DNA of 13,715 nucleotides, from positions 1 to 13,715 of the forward strand of contig CAJXBY010000058.1 of assembly GCA_913051905.1 (NCBI GenBank), written 5' to 3'. The translations under genes and the position numbers were made by a program. The stretch comes from an uncultured Gammaproteobacteria bacterium. GTDB lineage: Bacteria; Pseudomonadota; Gammaproteobacteria; Arenicellales; UBA868. This document shows positions 1-7,586 of this stretch, in pieces. The notes under the pieces were generated by a model. That model saw nothing but the letters and a program-made list of their open reading frames with translations, was not told the DNA's origin and searched no databases. The stretch's first letter is position 1. Each line of letters starts with the position of its first letter.

Positions 1-1125
1 TCTGCCGATGCTGTCAAAATCGGTTTCGTCACGACCTTAACGACCCCGGCCGGTGCCATGGGACGGGACATGGTGGAAGCCGCCAATATCGCACTCGATC
101 ACATCGGTCACAAAATGGGCGGTAAGAACGTCGAGTTCATCGTTGAAGACGACGGCTTCAAGCCTGAGATCGGCAAACAGAAGACCGACAAGCTGGTGAA
201 ACAGGACGATGTCCATTTCATCACGGGCTTCATCTGGTCGCATGTACTGCTGGCCTCCCGCAAGTCCGCGCTGGACGGGGGCAAATTCCTGATCAGCGCC
301 AATGCCGGACCTTCACCGCTTGCTGGCAAACTGTGTCACAAGAACTTCTTCTCTTCTTCGTGGCAGAACGACCAGAACCCGATGGCCACGGGCGAGGTAC
401 TGAATGCCAAAGGCGTCAAGAAGCTCTACATCATGTCGCCAAACTACGCGGCCGGCAAGAACATGGTTGCCGGCGTGGAACGCACCTTCAAGGGTGAGAT
501 CGTGGGCAAGGACATGACCAAGTGGGGCAAGGATATGCAGCTCGACTTCTCTGCCGAACTCGCCAAAGCCAAGGCCTCCGGTGCCGACGCCATTTTTGTG
601 TTCTATCCCGGCCCAGCCGGACCGGCCTTCATCAAGCAGTACGAACAGGCGGGTCTCCGGGGCGTGATCCCGCTCTACACCGTATTCACGGTCGATGCCC
701 TGTCACTGGGCCGTCTGCAGAAAGCCAAACTCGGCGGTGTGCTCGGTTCATGGAACACGATGTTCTGGGCGCCTGATCTCGACAATGCGACCAACAAGAA
801 ATTCGTCGCTGACTTCAAAGCCAAGACCGGCCGTTACCCGACCCACTACGCGGCTCAGTCCTATGACGCGATCATGCTGATCAAAAGCGGTGTCGATGCG
901 GTCAACGGTGACATGAATGACCAGGACGGCATCCGTGCCGGAATGATGAAGGCGGATTTCCCCAGTGTCCGCGGTAACTACCGGTACGGCCCCAACCACT
1001 TCCCGATCCAGAACTTTTACCTGCGTACCGTGAAAGAAGATGCCAACGGGGACTGGTTCGTTTCACACGTGTCGACGGTTCTGACCGATCACCAGGACAC
1101 CTACCACGAGCAGTGCAAGCTGTAA
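1..1125 (+). CDS. Periplasmic substrate-binding protein of a HAAT-type ABC transporter (5' partial)
   Basis: The reading frame is open from base 1 and ends at TAA 1123-1125, giving 374 residues in the window. The true start and signal peptide lie upstream. The first visible residues (SADAVKIGFV) look like the region just after a signal-peptidase site, so nearly the whole mature protein is present. It is a type I periplasmic binding protein (LivJ/LivK fold) that captures a solute and delivers it to the LivH/LivM permease encoded downstream. The segments NAGPSPLAG and FFSSSWQND, and a C-terminal YHEQCKL, resemble from memory the subgroup linked to aromatic acid (2-nitrobenzoate, Nba-like) uptake more than leucine-binding proteins. 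I could not search this. Only two cysteines are seen, near residues 112 and 372 of the visible part, and they may form a disulfide. The ligand is unknown. Confidence 0.93.
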   Translation, partial: SADAVKIGFVTTLTTPAGAMGRDMVEAANIALDHIGHKMGGKNVEFIVEDDGFKPEIGKQKTDKLVKQDDVHFITGFIWSHVLLASRKSALDGGKFLISANAGPSPLAGKLCHKNFFSSSWQNDQNPMATGEVLNAKGVKKLYIMSPNYAAGKNMVAGVERTFKGEIVGKDMTKWGKDMQLDFSAELAKAKASGADAIFVFYPGPAGPAFIKQYEQAGLRGVIPLYTVFTVDALSLGRLQKAKLGGVLGSWNTMFWAPDLDNATNKKFVADFKAKTGRYPTHYAAQSYDAIMLIKSGVDAVNGDMNDQDGIRAGMMKADFPSVRGNYRYGPNHFPIQNFYLRTVKEDANGDWFVSHVSTVLTDHQDTYHEQCKL

Positions 1126-1150
1126 TTCCGATCTCTCCGCGATAAAAACA

Positions 1151-1180
1151 CCCGGCAGACTCTCCCGAGGGTCTGTCGGG
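1151..1180. terminator. Strong intergenic hairpin between binding-protein and permease genes
   Basis: Bases 1151-1163 pair with 1168-1180 in a 13-bp stem with two G-U pairs and a CCCG loop. It sits 25 nt after the binding-protein stop and 47 nt before livH. Read on the + strand it has no U-tract after it, so it would more likely stabilise the upstream mRNA or attenuate transcription, allowing more binding protein than permease. Read on the - strand the stem is followed by TGTTTTT, the layout of a factor-independent terminator. No - strand gene ends here, so that orientation would only stop antisense transcription. Pairing is directly visible; function is inferred. Confidence 0.45.
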
Positions 1181-1227
1181 CACACCGTTTCGCTCCGGAT
1201 TCCACTTTCAGCTGAGTCAGAACAATC

Positions 1228-2151
1228 ATGGACTGGACGCTGCTGACCGTACAACTGCTGAACGGTCTGCAACTGGGCATCCTGCTGTTTCTCCTGGCTT
1301 CCGGACTGACGCTGATCTTCGGGATCATGGATTTCGTCAATCTGGCCCATGGTTCGCTGTACATGGTCGGGGCGTTCTTCTGTGCCACCTTTACGCAGTG
1401 GCTCGATTCATTTCTCCTGGGCCTTGTGCTGGCACTGCCGGCCACCGCTGTGATCGGCCTACTGGTGGAGCTGATCGTGGTACGGCGCCTCTACCAGCGT
1501 GATCATCTGGATCATGTTCTGGCCACCTTCGGCCTGATCCTGGCATTTGACACCCTGACCCAGATGATCTGGGGACCGGATGGCCAGGTCATCCCCCTGC
1601 CCCCCTGGCTCGACGGTCAGATCAATTTGACGGATGAAATCGTTCTGCCGACCTATCGTATCGCGATCATCATGACCGGTCTTGCTGTTGCATTCGGCCT
1701 GTTTATTCTCGTCACCCGGACCCGTCTGGGCATGCGCATCCGGGCCGGCGCCTCAAACCGGACCATGATCAGTGCGCTCGGCATCAACATCGGACTGTTG
1801 TTCTCCATCGTATTCGTCATGGGCGCGGTGCTGGCCGGTCTTGCCGGAATGATGATCGCCCCGATCACCGAAGCGTCGATTGGCATGGGCAATCAGATCA
1901 TCATCGTGGCATTCGTGGTTATCGTGATCGGCGGTATAGGCTCGATCAAGGGGGCATTTATCGCGGCCATCATTGTCGGATTGATAGACACGATGGGCAG
2001 GTCCTACCTCGATGCACTGTTCAAGCTCTTCATGTCGGCCCAGAACGCCGAAACCTCGGCACCTGCGGTGTCGGCCATGCTGATCTATATCCTGATGGCC
2101 GTCATCCTTGCGGTCCGGCCGGCGGGCCTCTTCGGACCGCGCGGCCGCTGA
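1228..2151 (+). CDS. livH: HAAT-family ABC transporter permease, LivH type
   Basis: This 307-residue integral membrane protein is one of the two permease subunits forming the inner-membrane channel of the transporter. Its length and order (after the binding protein, before LivM) are typical. The N-terminal block NGLQLGILLFLLASGLTL and the following IFGIMDFVNLAHGSLYM are family hallmarks. The RTRLGMRIRAGASNRTMISA segment (around residues 160-180) is the cytoplasmic loop expected to contact the ATPases, and a glycine-rich GGIGSIKGAF segment follows. I judge about eight hydrophobic segments by eye. It ends with GLFGPRGR. No convincing ribosome binding site precedes ATG 1228; the start rests on family conservation of the N-terminus. 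Substrate specificity comes from the binding protein and cannot be read here. Confidence 0.93.
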   Translation: MDWTLLTVQLLNGLQLGILLFLLASGLTLIFGIMDFVNLAHGSLYMVGAFFCATFTQWLDSFLLGLVLALPATAVIGLLVELIVVRRLYQRDHLDHVLATFGLILAFDTLTQMIWGPDGQVIPLPPWLDGQINLTDEIVLPTYRIAIIMTGLAVAFGLFILVTRTRLGMRIRAGASNRTMISALGINIGLLFSIVFVMGAVLAGLAGMMIAPITEASIGMGNQIIIVAFVVIVIGGIGSIKGAFIAAIIVGLIDTMGRSYLDALFKLFMSAQNAETSAPAVSAMLIYILMAVILAVRPAGLFGPRGR

Positions 2152-2164
2152 GAGCCCAAGGTTA

Positions 2165-3115
2165 ATGCGCCTTAATGCAGTAACACTACGAGGTTGGGTC
2201 AACGCTGCTGTCATCGTGGTGCTGGCACTGGTGCCGGTCATTGTGAACCTGACCGACAACGCTTTCTTTCTCGACCTGGCGACGCGATTCGTGATCCTGG
2301 CCATCGCTGCCGTCAGCCTCAACCTGATCCTGGGCTACGGCCGGATGATCAGCTTCGGTCATGCGGCCTACATCGGCATCGGTGCCTATGCCGTCGGGAT
2401 ACCGGCTTATTACGAGATCTACAACGGCTATCTCCATATTCTGATCGCCATGAGTGTATCGGCCGTCTTTGCACTTGTAACCGGCCTCGTGTGCCTCAGA
2501 ACCCGCGGCGTGAACTTCATCATGATCACGATGGCCTTTGCCCAAATGGTGTTCTTCGCATTCGTCTCCATCGAGGAGTACGGAGGTGACGATGGCCTGG
2601 TCATCGAAATGCGAAGCGAGTTCGGCAGCCTGGTCGATCTGGAAAACCCATCCGTTCTGTACTACGTCTGTTTTGTATCACTGCTGCTCGTTCTGTATGT
2701 GATTCGACGGATGGTCCGGTCGCGGTTCGGCATGGTGATCCAGGGCGCACGGGGTAACGAACCGCGAATGCAGTCGCTGGGGTTCAACACGTTTCGCTAC
2801 AAGCTGGTCTGCTATGTCATTGCCGGCACCATCTGTGGCTTTGCCGGTGCCTTGCTGGGTAACTTCACCAATTTCATCAGCCCTGAAATGATGGACTGGA
2901 CCCGTTCAGGCGAACTGATCTTCATGGTGGTTCTGGGGGGCACGGGCAGCGTCTTCGGCCCGGTACTCGGAACCAGTGTTTTCCTGCTGCTCGAGGAGAT
3001 ACTGTCGGGCCTGTGGCTGTACTGGCAGCTGGCGTTCGGCATATTTCTTATCCTGGCAGTGCTGTTCGCCAAGGGCGGTATAGACGGCTTACTGTCAGGC
3101 CGGAGGTCCCACTAG
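2165..3115 (+). CDS. livM: HAAT-family ABC transporter permease, LivM type
   Basis: This is the second permease subunit, 316 residues from ATG 2165. It carries the LivM signature GYGRMISFGHAAYIGIGAYA (near residues 57-76), a RSRFGMVIQGARGNEPRMQ cytoplasmic loop thought to contact LivG/LivF, and a GGTGSVFGPVLGT segment near the C-terminus. An upstream in-frame ATG at 2108 would add 19 charged residues that overlap livH and look like a shadow, so I prefer 2165, 13 nt after the livH stop. The ribosome binding site is weak (AAGG only 3 nt before the ATG), so expression may depend on coupling to livH. Its stop is 1 nt before the livG start. Confidence 0.92.
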   Translation: MRLNAVTLRGWVNAAVIVVLALVPVIVNLTDNAFFLDLATRFVILAIAAVSLNLILGYGRMISFGHAAYIGIGAYAVGIPAYYEIYNGYLHILIAMSVSAVFALVTGLVCLRTRGVNFIMITMAFAQMVFFAFVSIEEYGGDDGLVIEMRSEFGSLVDLENPSVLYYVCFVSLLLVLYVIRRMVRSRFGMVIQGARGNEPRMQSLGFNTFRYKLVCYVIAGTICGFAGALLGNFTNFISPEMMDWTRSGELIFMVVLGGTGSVFGPVLGTSVFLLLEEILSGLWLYWQLAFGIFLILAVLFAKGGIDGLLSGRRSH

Positions 3116-3116
3116 C

Positions 3117-3926
3117 ATGACCAGCGATGTGCTGCTCGGCATCCAGGGCCTGCACAAGTCATTCGGTGGAGTCGCCGCGACCAACCAGGTGACTCTGGAT
3201 ATCCTGGACGGAGAAGTACACGCCATCATCGGTCCCAACGGCGCAGGCAAGACGACCCTGGTCTCACAATTGACCGGCGTACTGATGCCCGATGCCGGCG
3301 AGATCACCTTCAGGGGTAATGACATCACGTACATGCCGGCCTATCGCCGTCCGCACCTGGGCATGGCCCGGTCTTTCCAGATCACCAGCATCATCCACGA
3401 TATGACTGTGCTGGAGAATGTGCTCCTCGCCGTACAGGCCAAAACAGGCCATTCCTACCGGTTCTGGCGCAGCGCAGACAGTGACCCGAACCTGACCGGA
3501 CCGGCTATGGACGCATTGCGGGGCGTCGGTCTGGAGGATCAGGCGATGCAGATCGCAGGCCCCCTGTCCCACGGTGAACACCGCCAGCTGGAAATGGCGA
3601 TGGTGCTGGCCACTCGACCCGTACTGGTGTTGCTGGACGAACCCACGGCTGGCATGGGCCAGGAAGATTCAAAGCGTATGGTGGCTTCACTCCAGGCGCT
3701 CAAAGGTTCCTGTACGATCATTCTGGTGGAACACGATATGGATGCGGTATTTGCTCTGGCTGACAGAATCTCTGTTCTGGTCGAGGGGCGGGTGATTGCC
3801 ACGGGAAATCCGCACGCCATACGGTCTGACGAAACCGTACGGCGGGCCTACCTCGGTGAGGAACTGGATACCGACACGGGTCTCCCGGACGCCGCCGGAA
3901 CGGGTGCAGAAGGGCCCGCATGCTGA
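3117..3926 (+). CDS. livG: HAAT-family ABC transporter ATP-binding protein, LivG type
   Basis: This 269-residue cytoplasmic ATPase powers the transporter together with LivF. Walker A GPNGAGKTT is at residues 39-47. The signature segment is LSHGEHRQLE (150-159), a LivG-style variant of LSGGQ. Walker B VLVLLDEPTAG runs from about 169 with catalytic Glu175, and the switch histidine is His206 in VEHDMD. The C-terminal AYLGEE is typical of LivG; the 20 or so residues after it (rich in Asp, Gly and Ala) are an extra tail. GGAGGT at 3102-3107 is a good ribosome binding site 9 nt before the ATG. The 3' end overlaps livF by 7 nt, which implies translational coupling. Confidence 0.95.
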   Translation: MTSDVLLGIQGLHKSFGGVAATNQVTLDILDGEVHAIIGPNGAGKTTLVSQLTGVLMPDAGEITFRGNDITYMPAYRRPHLGMARSFQITSIIHDMTVLENVLLAVQAKTGHSYRFWRSADSDPNLTGPAMDALRGVGLEDQAMQIAGPLSHGEHRQLEMAMVLATRPVLVLLDEPTAGMGQEDSKRMVASLQALKGSCTIILVEHDMDAVFALADRISVLVEGRVIATGNPHAIRSDETVRRAYLGEELDTDTGLPDAAGTGAEGPAC

Positions 3927-4621
3927 ACGTTGAAGACATTCAGGCCCACTACGGCGCAAGTCAGGCGCTTTTTGGCACGCGTCTGGCCGTGAATACCGGT
4001 GAGGTGGTGACCCTGATGGGCCGCAATGGCATGGGGAAAACCACATCGGTCCACTGCATCATGGGTATCGTCCCGACCAGCGCGGGGCGCGTACTCTGGG
4101 AAGATCAGGTCATCACCAACCTCCCCAGTTTTCGCATAGCGCAGGCCGGGATCGGACTGGTGCCTGAAGGCCGGCAGGTGTTCCCCAACCTCACCGTGAT
4201 CGAAAACCTGGTTGCGGCAGCGAGGTCCGGCGGTCACCCTGATAAGAGCTGGAATGTCGAGCGGGTATTTGACATGTTCCCAGCCTTGGCGGCTCGCCGT
4301 GATGGACTCGGAAATCTTCTTTCGGGCGGCGAACAGCAGATGCTCGCGATCGGCCGGGCATTGATGACCAATCCGCGCCTCCTGATCCTGGATGAAGCCA
4401 CCGAAGGCCTGGCACCTCTGGTGAGAAAGGAAATCTGGACCTGCCTGCTGCGCCTCAAGAAAGACGGTATGTCCATTCTGGTGATCGACAAAAACGTGGC
4501 CGACCTTGCCCGCATCGCCGATCAACACTTTATTATCGAGAAAGGCCAAACGGTCTGGTCCGGAACCTCACACGAACTGCTTGCCAGTGACGACATTAAG
4601 CAGCGCTATCTTGGTCTCTGA
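3920..4621 (+). CDS. livF: HAAT-family ABC transporter ATP-binding protein, LivF type
   Basis: This 233-residue ATPase is the partner of LivG. Walker A GRNGMGKTT is at 34-42, the signature LSGGEQQ is at 134-140, and Walker B LLILDEATEGL has Asp158 and catalytic Glu159. The VPEGRQVFPNLTV block (81-93) is diagnostic for LivF. At the switch (H-loop) position the sequence reads VIDKN with Lys191, where LivF proteins usually have VEQN and most ABC ATPases have His; I recall the VIDKN form in other proteobacterial LivF homologues. AGAAGGG at 3908-3914 is a ribosome binding site 5 nt before the ATG, inside livG. This is the last gene of the operon, 29 nt from the stop of the convergent ligase gene. 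Confidence 0.95.
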   Translation: MLNVEDIQAHYGASQALFGTRLAVNTGEVVTLMGRNGMGKTTSVHCIMGIVPTSAGRVLWEDQVITNLPSFRIAQAGIGLVPEGRQVFPNLTVIENLVAAARSGGHPDKSWNVERVFDMFPALAARRDGLGNLLSGGEQQMLAIGRALMTNPRLLILDEATEGLAPLVRKEIWTCLLRLKKDGMSILVIDKNVADLARIADQHFIIEKGQTVWSGTSHELLASDDIKQRYLGL

Positions 4622-4622
4622 T

Positions 4623-4640
4623 GGCCTTCAGGGACAGGCC
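4623..4640. terminator. Small hairpin between convergent genes
   Basis: GGCCT (4623-4627) pairs with AGGCC (4636-4640) around an 8-nt loop, in the 29-nt gap between the stops of livF and the convergent ligase gene. The location suits a bidirectional transcription end, but the stem is only 5 bp and neither side has a U-tract. It is a weak candidate; Rho-dependent ending or overlapping transcripts are equally possible. Confidence 0.2.
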
Positions 4641-4650
4641 GATTCCAGGC

Positions 4651-6111
4651 TCAGAATACGGCGAAATACTCCCTCTGCTCCCAGTCGGTGACCTCTGAAA
4701 GAAAACGGGCGACTTCCGCCTCTTTCAAGGCCACTAGGTAATCAAAGAAAGTGTCGCCCAGCGCCCCGCGAAAGACCACGTCGCTGCGGAACGCAGCGAT
4801 GGCCTCCATCAGGCTGGCCGGCAATTTTTCAGCAGAGGTCTCATAAGGCGTCTCTGTAGGCGGACCTGGGTCCAGCCCCTGGTCGATGCCGTCCAGGCCG
4901 GAGATGATTTGCGCAGCGATATAAAGGTAGGGATTGGCGGCGGGATCTCCGACCCTGTTCTCGATCCGGGTACCGGCATCGGCGGGACCGCCGATCACAC
5001 GAAGCATCGATCCGCGGTTTCCGAACCCCCAACCGGCGCGATCGGGCGCCAGCGTGTGGGGCCGGTAACGCTTGTACCCGTTGATGGTCGGTGTGGTCAA
5101 CAGACAGGCGGCACGGGCGTGGGTCAGGATACCGGCCAGGAACTGAAAACCGGTGGACGACAGGCGCCCCTCCAACTGACCAGGGACAAACGCATTGCCG
5201 GCATCGGCGTTCCTGACCAGCGACTGATGAAGGTGCCAACCACTTGAAAACAGGTTGGGGAGCGCCGGACGGCACATGAACGTTGCGTGGTAACCGTGAC
5301 GACGGCAGACCTGCTTGACCGCACTGCGGAACAGCACAGCAGTATCGGCGGTGCCCAGACCGTCCTGGGGATGGAACGTGAATTCGATCTGGCTGGGCCC
5401 GAATTCAGACTCCATCGAACGCAGCGGCAGACCAAGTGCAATGGTCTGGGCCCGCAACAGTTCGATTACCGGCTCGAGCTCGTCCAGCCTCGTCTCGGTC
5501 AGGTACTGGAAACCCTGGGCGAGAAGGGAGGTCTCGGGCGGCGTACCGGGCTGAGTGGCATCGGCCGGCGCCAGCCGGGCATCGTCCAGCTTCAGAACAT
5601 GAAATTCGATCTCAAGTCCACTGCGGTAGGTGTAGCCCCGGGCATCCAGCTGGGCAAGAACATCCCGGCAGACCCTCCTCGTGGAAAACGGCACGGGAGA
5701 ACCATCGGGAAAATAGAGATCACACAGCATCCAGCCGGTACGCTGCAGCCACGGCAGCACCCGGAAAGTTGTGGGGTCCGGTACCATGACGACGTCCCGG
5801 GCACCGGTCATCTCTGGCAGACCGAACCCACCGCCCTCCGACCAGACCGGGTAGACGGTGCGGTGCGAGGTGTCTTTGGCAAGCAGCGTGGAGGTGATGG
5901 TGCAGCCGTTTCGAAGAGCGGCATCGGTGCTGCCTGCCGTCAGGCTCTTACCCCTCAGAACGCCATGCTGATCAGCAAACGACAGACGAATGGTGTCGAG
6001 ATTCTCCTTTGCGCTCTCTACCACCTCCGCTGCAGCTGAACGCCGGGCTTCGGACCACAGCCCGTAGCGCTCCACAAAATCCGGTACCCCGGTCGAGTCA
6101 GTCCCTGCCAT
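4651..6111 (-). CDS. Glutamine-synthetase-family ligase, probable gamma-glutamyl-amine ligase
   Basis: This 486-residue protein belongs to the glutamine synthetase superfamily, which joins glutamate to ammonia or an amine using ATP. Metal ligands are all present: Glu167 and Glu169 (LEIEF), Glu236 and Glu243 (ESEFGPSQIEF), His293 (SGWHLHQSL) and Glu384 (RIENR). ATP/phosphate arginines correspond to Arg348, Arg366 and Arg386, and Asp47 aligns with the ammonium-site Asp. The adenylylation tyrosine motif of GlnA is missing and the sequence diverges from housekeeping enzymes, so an amine other than ammonia is likely; relatives include the gamma-glutamylanilide, gamma-glutamylputrescine and isopropylamine ligases. 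The frame stays open up to 6636, but that extension lies inside the Rieske gene. I chose ATG 6111 because recognisable family sequence begins soon after and it overlaps the Rieske stop by 14 nt. The real acceptor amine is unknown. Confidence 0.88.
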   Translation of the reverse strand: MAGTDSTGVPDFVERYGLWSEARRSAAAEVVESAKENLDTIRLSFADQHGVLRGKSLTAGSTDAALRNGCTITSTLLAKDTSHRTVYPVWSEGGGFGLPEMTGARDVVMVPDPTTFRVLPWLQRTGWMLCDLYFPDGSPVPFSTRRVCRDVLAQLDARGYTYRSGLEIEFHVLKLDDARLAPADATQPGTPPETSLLAQGFQYLTETRLDELEPVIELLRAQTIALGLPLRSMESEFGPSQIEFTFHPQDGLGTADTAVLFRSAVKQVCRRHGYHATFMCRPALPNLFSSGWHLHQSLVRNADAGNAFVPGQLEGRLSSTGFQFLAGILTHARAACLLTTPTINGYKRYRPHTLAPDRAGWGFGNRGSMLRVIGGPADAGTRIENRVGDPAANPYLYIAAQIISGLDGIDQGLDPGPPTETPYETSAEKLPASLMEAIAAFRSDVVFRGALGDTFFDYLVALKEAEVARFLSEVTDWEQREYFAVF

Positions 6112-7450
6112 GGTCTGTACCGGTCTTTCCGATGGTATCCGCTGAAGCGAGGTCGGCGTTCCACGGACATCTGGTACGGCGCTCCTGGTCCAGATCACGC
6201 CACTCTTCTCGCCAGCCGTCTCCCTTCGAGATGGCATCCACCGCCGCAGGCCCGAATCTCCCGTTAAGGCGCTCGGCACCGGCCGATAACCCGCCCGCCT
6301 CCAGATCGGCGATCGACTCCAACAGGCACCTGCGGTATTCCCGGATTGCCGCATCCGTTCGGCCAAGATGTTCACGGGTACGGTCCTGAATCGCACCCAT
6401 AGACTCGACCGCCCACTGGTCGTGCACATTGATATCGTCGCCCATCCCGGTAAAGGTCCGGGTCCGCTGTTCGGCCGGATCGTAACCGTAATGGTTTCGC
6501 TGGTTCTTGCGTGACACGTAATGCGGCAGTTCGTAGAGTTCCAGACGTTGACTACGCATCCTGTTCTTGTCAGTGGGCGCTGAAAAACTTGTGAACAGTG
6601 CATACCAGTAACAGTTCGTATCATCGACTGGCACATGCCATTGGGTGATGGTCATTTCGCTGCTCATGGGAATACAGATGGCCTGGGGAAACAGTTGATT
6701 GGTCACCCGGACGTGCCTGCGCCCGTCGGCCAGTCTGCGTATTGCCCTGATACGAAGGCCGTATCCGGTCCGATCTACCTCGATCTCGGGCCGCGGATAC
6801 TGGCGCAGCAGCGTAGTCATGGCTATCGAGTCCTCTCCCACCGTGTCCCTGAACTGCTGGCCGTAGGTGCGGCCGGGATCACCGGCTTCGGAATAACGGT
6901 GCAGAAACGAGGCGTGGGCCGGATCGATACCGACCTCAAGCGCCTGAAGCCAGTTGCACTCCAAATGACCTTTGAATGCAAAGGTGTATTCTTCCGGGGC
7001 CTCGAAACAATCCATCCGGTCGAATCCCGGCGGCTGGCCCTCGCCCAGGAAAGCAAAAACGATCCCGTTACGCTCCACGCAGGGGTAATTCGTGGCACGG
7101 ATGTGATTGAAATAGGTGCTGCCCTCGGGCTCACCCGGCTGTTCCAGACACTGACCGCCCACGTCGAACAGCCAGCCGTGAAATGGACAACGGACACCGC
7201 CGTCTTCGAGGCGGCCGTAACAAAGGTCCGCACCCCGGTGCGGACAGTGTCGATTGATCAGGCCCAGACGACCCTGCTCGTCCCGGAAAAGAACCAGTCG
7301 TTCTCCAAGCACCGAAACACCGGTCAGAGGTCGATCCCCGGAAAGCTCTTCAGCCAGCGCCACCGGCTGCCAGTAGCACCGCAACAACCTACCAGCTGGC
7401 GTACCCGGACCGGTCCGGGTGGCGAGCTCATTCTGTTCTGCGGTCAGCAT
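6098..7450 (-). CDS. Rieske non-haem iron oxygenase alpha subunit, phthalate-dioxygenase type
   Basis: This 450-residue oxygenase component would hydroxylate a ring or oxidatively remove a side group (O- or N-dealkylation), using electrons from a separate reductase. The N-terminal Rieske domain has the 2Fe-2S ligands Cys69, His71, Cys88 and His91 (CPHRGADL...CPFHGW). The catalytic domain has NWLQALEVGIDPAHASFLH: Asp176 bridges to the Rieske centre, His179 and His184 bind mononuclear iron, and Asp344 (VHDQWAVESMG) is my candidate for the third ligand. This layout is that of homo-oligomeric phthalate 4,5-dioxygenase-type enzymes, which need no beta subunit; none is encoded nearby. No ferredoxin or reductase gene is in the window. 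AGGA lies 9 nt before ATG 7450. It is first in a - strand operon with the overlapping ligase gene, which suggests that both act on the same substrate. The substrate cannot be assigned. Confidence 0.92.
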   Translation of the reverse strand: MLTAEQNELATRTGPGTPAGRLLRCYWQPVALAEELSGDRPLTGVSVLGERLVLFRDEQGRLGLINRHCPHRGADLCYGRLEDGGVRCPFHGWLFDVGGQCLEQPGEPEGSTYFNHIRATNYPCVERNGIVFAFLGEGQPPGFDRMDCFEAPEEYTFAFKGHLECNWLQALEVGIDPAHASFLHRYSEAGDPGRTYGQQFRDTVGEDSIAMTTLLRQYPRPEIEVDRTGYGLRIRAIRRLADGRRHVRVTNQLFPQAICIPMSSEMTITQWHVPVDDTNCYWYALFTSFSAPTDKNRMRSQRLELYELPHYVSRKNQRNHYGYDPAEQRTRTFTGMGDDINVHDQWAVESMGAIQDRTREHLGRTDAAIREYRRCLLESIADLEAGGLSAGAERLNGRFGPAAVDAISKGDGWREEWRDLDQERRTRCPWNADLASADTIGKTGTDHGRD

Positions 7451-7538
7451 AGCCGTTTATCCTATGCAAGGGCGTTTCACCTGGAGACTTTACCGCAATG
7501 TTCACGCTCAGAACCAGATTCAGGTAGAGGAGCATCAC

Positions 7539-7559
7539 ATGCGATACGCTTTCTGGTAA
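7539..7559 (+). other. Possible six-codon leader ORF
   Basis: A strong ribosome binding site, AGAGGAG (7526-7532), lies 6 nt before an ATG that opens a reading frame of only six codons (MRYAFW) ending in TAA 7557-7559. It precedes the acyl-CoA dehydrogenase gene in the divergent intergenic region. It could be a translated leader or upstream ORF, or a chance Shine-Dalgarno match; the peptide itself shows no recognised attenuation pattern. Confidence 0.2.
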
Positions 7560-7573
7560 CGTTGTTACTACCA
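7554..7573. promoter_or_regulatory. Inverted repeat in divergent intergenic region, candidate operator
   Basis: GTAAC (7556-7560) and GTTAC (7564-7568) form a perfect 5-bp inverted repeat with a 3-nt spacer, and TGGTA/TACCA at 7554-7558 and 7569-7573 adds a second, nested outer match. It lies in the only divergent promoter region of the window (7451-7586), between the Rieske operon and the acyl-CoA operon. Dimeric regulators such as TetR, LacI or MarR types bind sites of this size. No regulator gene is in the window, and I found no convincing -35/-10 pair for either direction. Confidence 0.25.
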
Positions 7574-7577
7574 GGAG
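7573..7577 (+). promoter_or_regulatory. Ribosome binding site deciding the acyl-CoA dehydrogenase start
   Basis: AGGAG is 9 nt before GTG 7587 but 24 nt before the in-frame ATG 7602. The ATG has only a weaker GGTGAG (7586-7591) about 10 nt upstream. The site favours GTG as the start, whereas family similarity (homologues often begin MF.R.LF) favours the ATG. Confidence 0.45.
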
Positions 7578-7586
7578 CAATCTGCG

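Noticed and set aside
2108..2164. Earlier ATG for livM overlapping livH
   Set aside because: The added 19 residues are charged, unlike LivM N-termini, and the livH sequence explains the codons. ATG 2165 gives the usual length.
3848..4549. 233-codon open frame antisense to livF
   Set aside because: Lies opposite the complete set of LivF ATPase motifs; no support as a gene.
5287..6039. 250-codon open frame antisense to the ligase gene
   Set aside because: Covers conserved glutamine-synthetase motifs on the other strand and shows no protein features of its own.
6112..6636. Long N-terminal extension of the glutamine-synthetase-like frame (to 661 residues)
   Set aside because: It lies wholly inside the Rieske gene in another frame, and its sequence looks random compared with the family. 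The ligase family sequence begins soon after ATG 6111.
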